DNA of 33,353 bases from Deltaproteobacteria bacterium (GTDB taxonomy: Bacteria > Desulfobacterota > Desulfobulbia > Desulfobulbales > SURF-16). How positions within the stretch are numbered: position 1 is the stretch's first letter; each line of letters begins with the position of its first letter. This document shows positions 28,882-33,353 of the stretch, piece after piece. The notes beneath the pieces are model-generated. The model did not search any database, was not told the DNA's origin, and saw nothing but the letters and a program-made list of their open reading frames with translations. A program made the position numbers and the translations under genes. The DNA lies in contig JAOZSN010000007.1 in NCBI GenBank assembly GCA_029939635.1, forward strand, positions 1 through 33,353, in the 5' to 3' direction.

Positions 28882-30660
28882 ATGAATAAAAAACGCCTCT
28901 TTGTTCTTTTCTCATCCTATCTTGCCATTACCCTGGTGGCCCTTTTTCTCACCACCCTGTTTACGACCCGGGCTGTGCGTACCTTTCACCTGCAAAATAC
29001 CACTGAGGATCTGCAGGCTCGTGCTGTTCTCATTAAAGACCAGATCACGCCGCTTTTTACAGATAAACGCTGGCCCGAGTTACAGCTTCTTTGCCAAGAC
29101 CTCGGTAAGAAATCTGCGACCCGTATCACCGTGATTGCCAGTAGTGGTCAAGTGACTGCGGACTCCCAGGAAGATCCACACCAGCTTGATAACCATGGAA
29201 GCCGCCCAGAGATTATTGCTGCTCAAGAGGGTCGAATTGGCACATTCAGCCGCTTTAGCACCACCCTGCAACAAAATCTCCGCTATGTCGCCATTCCTCT
29301 CCACCACCAGGATCACATTGTTGCCTCCTTACGTCTGGCTGTCCCCCTTGCATCTCTGGATGCCGCCTTTGCTGGTATTCGTCTGACCCTCAGCCTGGGG
29401 TCCATTGCCGTGGCGTTGCTCATTGCCTTTGTAACCTGGTATATCTCGCAACAAATTAGCCGACCTGTACTTGCTATGTGTGACGGTGCCCAACGCTTTG
29501 CCCAGCGCGATTTTGATACTCCTATCCCTGTTCGTGGCCCAGATGAGCTTATGGAGCTTTCCCGTGGCCTGAACAGCATGGCCCAAGATCTGCGCCATCA
29601 TATCGCCACTGTGGTCAATCAACGCAACGAATTAGAAACAATCTTTGCCAGTATGATTGAGGGCGTCTTTACTGTTGATGCTGATGAACGATTCACCAGC
29701 ATTAATCAAGCTGCGGCTGATCTTCTTGAGACCAGTAGGGATAAGGCCTTAGGCCGCACTGTGCTGGAGACAATGCGCAATAGTGACTTGAAAATCTTCA
29801 TGGATCAGACCCTGCGTTCAGATATTGCTACCCGCAATGAGTTAACTCTCCTTCACCACAATGACCAGACAGTCATTGTCTCTGCCCATGGAGTGCAACT
29901 CCCCGAAACCACTCGCCCTTCCAAGGCCATGGTTGTTCTCCATGACATTACCCGCCTTAAAAAGTTAGAGAATATCCGCCGTGATTTTGTCAGCAATGTT
30001 TCCCATGAGCTTAAAACACCAATCACCTCCATTCAAGGCTTTGTGGAAACCTTGCTGGATGGTGCTATTGATGACCAGGAACATAATAAACGCTTTCTTG
30101 CTATCATCCATACTCAGTCATTACGTCTTAATGCCATTATCCAGGATCTTCTTACCCTTTCTCGCTTGGAAGAGAGACAACAGGCCTTGAAACTGACACG
30201 TGTCGCTCTTCTACCTTTACTGCAAAACGCTATCAATTCCTGCCGTCTTGAGGCTGAGACTAAAGAAATTACCCTCACTGTTACTGAATCAGCACCAATT
30301 ACAGCCTTGGTAAATAAACCACTATTTGAACTCGCTTTAACTAACCTCATTGGCAACGCTATTAAATATTCCCCATCTCGTACTGAAGTCACGATACTGA
30401 TACATCAAAAAAATTCCTCAGCCCTCATCACTGTTACTGATCACGGTGAAGGCATTTCTTTAAGCCACCAAGGTAGAATTTTTGAACGCTTTTATCGCGT
30501 TGACAAAGGGCGAAGTCGTCAGGCTGGTGGCACTGGGCTGGGTCTTGCCATAGTCAAACACATCATGCGTTGCCACCATGGTGAAGTTCGCCTTACGAGC
30601 ACCCTGGGACAAGGGTCAACTTTCACTCTTATTTTACCGCTACAGAATGCAGCTTCTTAA
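28882..30660 (+). CDS. phoR: Phosphate-regulon sensor histidine kinase PhoR
   Basis: The 592-residue kinase has a first helix at about 7-29, a periplasmic region of about 130 residues, a second helix near 165-187, HAMP (RFAQRDFDTPIPVRGPDEL) and a PAS domain. HisKA follows with the phosphorylated H375 in FVSNVSHELKTPITSIQGF, then a HATPase domain with the N box NLIGNAIKYSP, DHGEGIS and FYRVDKGRSRQAGGTGLGLA. The wording SHELKTPITSIQGFVETLLDGA and the pst/pho context identify PhoR. The large periplasmic segment is a departure from E. coli PhoR. I chose ATG 28882; ATG 28870 or an upstream TTG at 28726 is possible but unsupported. It is divergent from pstC (196 bases). Confidence 0.92.
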   Translation: MNKKRLFVLFSSYLAITLVALFLTTLFTTRAVRTFHLQNTTEDLQARAVLIKDQITPLFTDKRWPELQLLCQDLGKKSATRITVIASSGQVTADSQEDPHQLDNHGSRPEIIAAQEGRIGTFSRFSTTLQQNLRYVAIPLHHQDHIVASLRLAVPLASLDAAFAGIRLTLSLGSIAVALLIAFVTWYISQQISRPVLAMCDGAQRFAQRDFDTPIPVRGPDELMELSRGLNSMAQDLRHHIATVVNQRNELETIFASMIEGVFTVDADERFTSINQAAADLLETSRDKALGRTVLETMRNSDLKIFMDQTLRSDIATRNELTLLHHNDQTVIVSAHGVQLPETTRPSKAMVVLHDITRLKKLENIRRDFVSNVSHELKTPITSIQGFVETLLDGAIDDQEHNKRFLAIIHTQSLRLNAIIQDLLTLSRLEERQQALKLTRVALLPLLQNAINSCRLEAETKEITLTVTESAPITALVNKPLFELALTNLIGNAIKYSPSRTEVTILIHQKNSSALITVTDHGEGISLSHQGRIFERFYRVDKGRSRQAGGTGLGLAIVKHIMRCHHGEVRLTSTLGQGSTFTLILPLQNAAS

Positions 30661-30874
30661 TTTTCTCGCCGTAAATCCCATTTTTAACAGTATTCTAACA
30701 TTAGCCGTGTATATCATGTTCACCTGTTACTGTCTGGCCATACAAATTTTTTTACGGCAGCCATTAGCTTTAAACTAATACTTAAGGGTACCTTGAATAA
30801 TTTGATATTCGGAATCTCCCTTCGGACCCTTACCTGCTCATAGCAATTAGCCCTTTCCTTTTCAGGAGAACTTC
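30661..30874. other. Intergenic region between phoR and phoU
   Basis: No gene is evident in these 214 bases. A 7-bp inverted pair TAAGGGT (30783-30789) and ACCCTTA (30826-30832) encloses an AT-rich stretch with GATATTC and CCCTTCGG words faintly like the ends of elements A/B. An AGGAGA ribosome binding site precedes the phoU GTG. There is no obvious terminator for phoR, so phoR and phoU may be cotranscribed. Confidence 0.4.
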
Positions 30875-31558
30875 GTGACCTCTGACATTCAATCAAATAT
30901 TGATAAACTTAAACAACATATCGTTTACCTTGGCACTGTTGTCGAAGAGAGCCTTCATACCAGCATCAAGGCTGCCCAAAACCTGGATTCTACCCTTGCC
31001 GCAGCTGTACAAGATGCTGATGATAAAATTAATGCATTGGAAGTCAATATAGAGCAAGCTTGCACCAAAATACTTGCCCTTCACCAACCTGTTGCCAGCG
31101 ATCTACGCTTTGTTGTTGCTGTTCTTAAAATTAACTCTGAACTTGAACGGATAGGTGATTTGGCAAGTAAGGTTGGTGACAAGATTCTGCTGATTTCGGC
31201 AAAGCGTCGCAAAACAAACCCACTACCTAAAGTCATCATACCTGAAAACTTCGCAACTATATTCAGCCAAACCAAGGATATGTTTAGCCAATGCCTTGAT
31301 GCTTTTGTTAATGAAGATGCCGATCTAGCCTACCGTATCCTCATTGCTGATGATGCCGTTGATGAATCTAAGCAGCGCATCCGAGAAGAACTCAAAGAAA
31401 TTGGGAAAACCACTCCGAACCAGCTCGCCTACTCTCAGTTTCTCCTCAGCATTGCCCGGATACTTGAACGTATTGCTGACCATACTACCCATATCGCCGA
31501 AGACACCATCTACATGCTGCAAGGCCGCATTATTCGCCACACAGAGGATATCTTTTAA
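30875..31558 (+). CDS. phoU: Phosphate transport regulator PhoU
   Basis: PhoU is a cytoplasmic all-helical protein that links the Pst transporter to PhoR and keeps the regulon off when phosphate is plentiful. The 227-residue protein shows two related three-helix repeats. Their E/D-x3-D-type metal motifs are ELERIGDLASKV (in LKINSELERIGD) and RILERIADHTTHIAEDTIY. DLRFVVAVLKIN and the start LKQHIVYLGTVVEESL are also typical. The start codon is GTG with AGGAGA a few bases upstream. Here phoU sits between phoR and phoB, rather than at the end of the pst operon as in E. coli. Confidence 0.95.
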   Translation: MTSDIQSNIDKLKQHIVYLGTVVEESLHTSIKAAQNLDSTLAAAVQDADDKINALEVNIEQACTKILALHQPVASDLRFVVAVLKINSELERIGDLASKVGDKILLISAKRRKTNPLPKVIIPENFATIFSQTKDMFSQCLDAFVNEDADLAYRILIADDAVDESKQRIREELKEIGKTTPNQLAYSQFLLSIARILERIADHTTHIAEDTIYMLQGRIIRHTEDIF

Positions 31559-31636
31559 CGTCAATTGCCCGTCTGCTTTAAATGACTATAGTTTCGATAA
31601 AACAATGAGTTATAAATATTAACTGCCAATACTTCC

Positions 31637-32338
31637 ATGACTTCCCCTATTACCATCCTTGTAGTTGAAGATGAAGAAGATATCCAGCATCTTATTACCT
31701 ATAATTTGCTCAAAGCTGGCTACCAGGTGCACTGTGCCGGAGATGGAGAATCCGCTTTAAAAATTATAGCTACCACTCCTCCATCTCTGATTATTCTTGA
31801 CCTTATGCTGCCAGGCATGAGTGGTCTTGACGTATGCCGCCAGCTCCGTGACTCTGTCGAAACCATCAATACCCCTGTTCTTATGCTCACTGCTAAAAGC
31901 GAAGATGAGGACATCCTCGCCGGCTTTGACGCGGGTACCGATGATTATCTACCCAAACCCTTCAGTCCGCAGGTTCTTGCCGCCCGAGTTGCAGCTTTAT
32001 TGCGTCGTGTCCCTGCCACCCCACCCCATGAGGAAGATCACCTTACCTTTGCTGCGATAAACCTCTCCCTTGATCTCAACCTGCATGAATGCCTGTACAA
32101 TGGCACCCCCTGCGGTCTGACCAGCAGTGAATTTGCCATCCTTCAATTACTAACCAGCCGTCCTGGCTGGGTCTACAGCCGCCAACAAATAATTGATTCA
32201 ATCCACGGTTTTGATTATTGCCTCACCTCACGTGCCATTGACGTGCAGATCAGTGGTCTCCGTAAAAAACTGGGCCACGCCCACAAATTTATCAACACTG
32301 TACGCGGGGTTGGCTACCGTTTTTCTGTTGATGTGTAA
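31637..32338 (+). CDS. phoB: Phosphate-regulon response regulator PhoB (OmpR family)
   Basis: The 233-residue protein has a receiver domain with the acidic pair in VVEDEED, phosphoacceptor D55 (IILDLMLPG), the switch Thr in LMLTAKSE and Lys in DDYLPKPFS. A winged-helix DNA-binding domain follows (LTSSEFAILQLLTSRPGWVYS, SRAIDVQISGLRKKLG, and INTVRGVGYRFSVDV). It is the expected partner of PhoR, two genes upstream in the same orientation. No ribosome binding site of note precedes the ATG. The position between phoU and an unrelated ferredoxin suggests it ends this operon. Confidence 0.93.
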   Translation: MTSPITILVVEDEEDIQHLITYNLLKAGYQVHCAGDGESALKIIATTPPSLIILDLMLPGMSGLDVCRQLRDSVETINTPVLMLTAKSEDEDILAGFDAGTDDYLPKPFSPQVLAARVAALLRRVPATPPHEEDHLTFAAINLSLDLNLHECLYNGTPCGLTSSEFAILQLLTSRPGWVYSRQQIIDSIHGFDYCLTSRAIDVQISGLRKKLGHAHKFINTVRGVGYRFSVDV

Positions 32339-32420
32339 ACATTTCCCCTCTCCCCTTAGCACCAGGCAACTCTCTCTTGACACAGACGCTTCACCTGTTT
32401 ACTCTCTTTGCTTACCCGTA

Positions 32421-32446
32421 TCAGTTCCGGAGCACTTCAGAACTGA
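32421..32446. other. Short inverted repeat between phoB and the ferredoxin gene
   Basis: TCAGTTC (32421-32427) and GAACTGA (32440-32446) are perfect complements 12 bases apart. A candidate promoter lies just upstream (TTGACA at 32377-32382 and TACTCT at 32400-32405, spacing 17). No T-run follows, so the repeat is more like an operator or a weak structure than a terminator. Confidence 0.3.
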
Positions 32447-32536
32447 ACAGTAAAAAGTTTAGGGTATTTTGGCCCCACCTCCATTGTCCCTTTAGTTTTA
32501 CTTTTTGACCTATCCTTTTTTCAGCGAGCAATTGCC

Positions 32537-32968
32537 ATGAGCAGCAAAATTTATGTCCTCCATTTCCCCAAAGAAACTGGTGATCAACCTATTATCAGCC
32601 AGCTGGTGAAAAAATTCGATATTGATTTTAATATTCTTAAAGCAACCATTTTCCCTGGGAATGATGGTCTCATGGTGATTGAACTCAATGGCCACAAAAA
32701 AAATGTTAAAAACGGTTTGAGCTATCTTCGTGATTGTGGCGTTACCATTAAATCAATTTCAACTATTATTCGCCGCGATGACGACAAATGTTTCCAGTGC
32801 GGCGCATGCACAGGCAGCTGCCCAACAGGTGCCCTTTACATCAAACGACCTAGCATGGAGGTCATTTATGACCCAGATAAATGCACAGGCTGCGGTCTCT
32901 GTGTAAACGTCTGCCCTGTACATGCCATGGATGTTGCCCGCAACCTGACACTCAACTCACTTGAATAA
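32537..32968 (+). CDS. NIL-domain 2x[4Fe-4S] ferredoxin
   Basis: The 143-residue protein joins an N-terminal NIL domain to a two-cluster ferredoxin. The NIL domain spans about residues 1-78 (KIYVLHFPKETGDQPIISQL, then FNILKATIFPGNDGLMVIEL), the small fold also found in MetN and thought to bind an amino acid or other ligand. The ferredoxin motifs are CFQCGACTGSCP (C85, C88, C91, C95) and CTGCGLCVNVCP (C116, C119, C122, C126). Such NIL-ferredoxins are common in anaerobes and have been implicated in sulphur incorporation steps of homocysteine synthesis in methanogens and deltaproteobacteria. That role is not shown here. It is convergent with the cupin gene, with 25 bases between their stops. Confidence 0.88.
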   Translation: MSSKIYVLHFPKETGDQPIISQLVKKFDIDFNILKATIFPGNDGLMVIELNGHKKNVKNGLSYLRDCGVTIKSISTIIRRDDDKCFQCGACTGSCPTGALYIKRPSMEVIYDPDKCTGCGLCVNVCPVHAMDVARNLTLNSLE

Positions 32969-32993
32969 CAAGTAACTTCGGAAAACCAACCAG

Positions 32994-33353
32994 TTACACT
33001 GAAATCAGTTCAGTATCCTCATGACTATAGGCTGGCGTACAGCAACACAATATTTTCAGTGGCTTCATTCCTATATTCGTAACAGAATGGAATGCCTTGG
33101 CTGGAATACAAATCGTATCTCCCTTTTGGACCTCCTCAATAGCATCATCCACGCGTAGCTCACCGACTCCGTCGAGGATATGATATATCTCTTCGCTACG
33201 ATGATGACAATGGTGCTCGGTTTTTGATCCTGGTTTAATCTCAGCCTCAGCTACTGACATAGTCTCACTACCTTGAATGGCAGGATGCATTAATTCTCTT
33301 ATTACCGAGCCATCTTTAGTTGTGTATGCCTGGATCTTGTTATACTCGCTCTT
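32994..33353 (-). CDS. Cupin-domain protein, 5' end cut by the right edge
   Basis: The minus-strand frame is open right up to the last base of the window (first visible codon AAG at 33353-33351). The ATG at 33290 is therefore probably internal, and the visible 119 residues lack the true start. Upstream of that ATG the reading continues as KSEYNKIQAYTTKDGSVIRE, which fits the usual lead-in of small cupins. The cupin motifs are EAEIKPGSKTEHHCHHRSEEIYHILDG (split across residues 38-64; HxH-x3-E metal set) and KGDTICIPAKAFHSVTNIG. The C-terminus CCCTPAYSHEDTELISV is typical of a widespread family of single-domain cupins of unknown substrate. Sugar isomerase or metal-binding roles are guesses. Confidence 0.85.
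   Translation of the reverse strand, partial: KSEYNKIQAYTTKDGSVIRELMHPAIQGSETMSVAEAEIKPGSKTEHHCHHRSEEIYHILDGVGELRVDDAIEEVQKGDTICIPAKAFHSVTNIGMKPLKILCCCTPAYSHEDTELISV

Noticed and set aside
30783..30832. A third copy of the palindromic element A/B upstream of phoU
   Set aside because: Only scattered short words (GATATTC, CCCTTCGG) are shared, and the core ATGAAGGGTGGA is absent.

Overview
This window is a stretch of bacterial chromosome, very probably from a strictly anaerobic member of the Desulfobacterota close to the Desulfobulbales (Desulfotalea/Desulfobulbus-like). The assignment is inferred from protein character: a two-gene RdgC, the short form of ThiC, a NIL-domain ferredoxin, an RpfG-type HD-GYP protein, and a Pst system whose PstA carries the DUF3333 extension. 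It also rests on the abundance of palindromic intergenic repeats. No rRNA or intact tRNA is present, and no prophage, insertion sequence or CRISPR array was seen. The annotated genes account for most of the window; the main gene-poor stretches are 189-602, about 20055-20325 and 20923-21284.

Left part (1-10945, nearly all minus strand): the 5' end of a radC-like gene runs off the left edge. A 414-bp gene-free stretch follows with several inverted repeats and a tRNA-Pro-like relic. Then come gatB, a tiny lipoprotein and the two halves of a split RdgC. A nested hairpin separates these from a tandem universal stress protein. Next is a compact run read as thiC, a small membrane protein, an endonuclease III-like glycosylase, a Kef-type antiporter and a membrane sensor that joins a dCache domain to an AlbA_2/Schlafen-type domain. 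A stand-alone receiver protein lies upstream of thiC.

Middle part (11191-20162, plus strand): htpG is followed by an inverted-repeat element, a TauE/SafE transporter and a complete periplasmic nitrate reductase cluster in the order napF-napD-napA-napG-napH-napB-napC. The cluster ends at two strong stem-loops. It implies electron flow from quinol through NapC and/or NapGH to NapB and NapA in the periplasm, with NapD and NapF assisting NapA maturation.

Right part (20221-33353): an N-terminally short HD-GYP phosphodiesterase, an orphan flagellar hook protein (FlgE) and a convergent AEC-family carrier come first. A phosphate regulon follows: pstC-pstA-pstS-pstB on the minus strand, divergent from phoR-phoU-phoB on the plus strand. 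PstS lies between PstA and PstB, bracketed by two different repeat elements. One of these is a second copy of an element found upstream of flgE. The window closes with a NIL-domain 2x[4Fe-4S] ferredoxin and a cupin gene cut by the right edge.

The most unusual items are the dCache-AlbA_2 fusion joined to a Kef antiporter, the family of palindromic repeats, the rearranged pst operon, and an enterobacterial-style nap order in an apparent Desulfobacterota genome.
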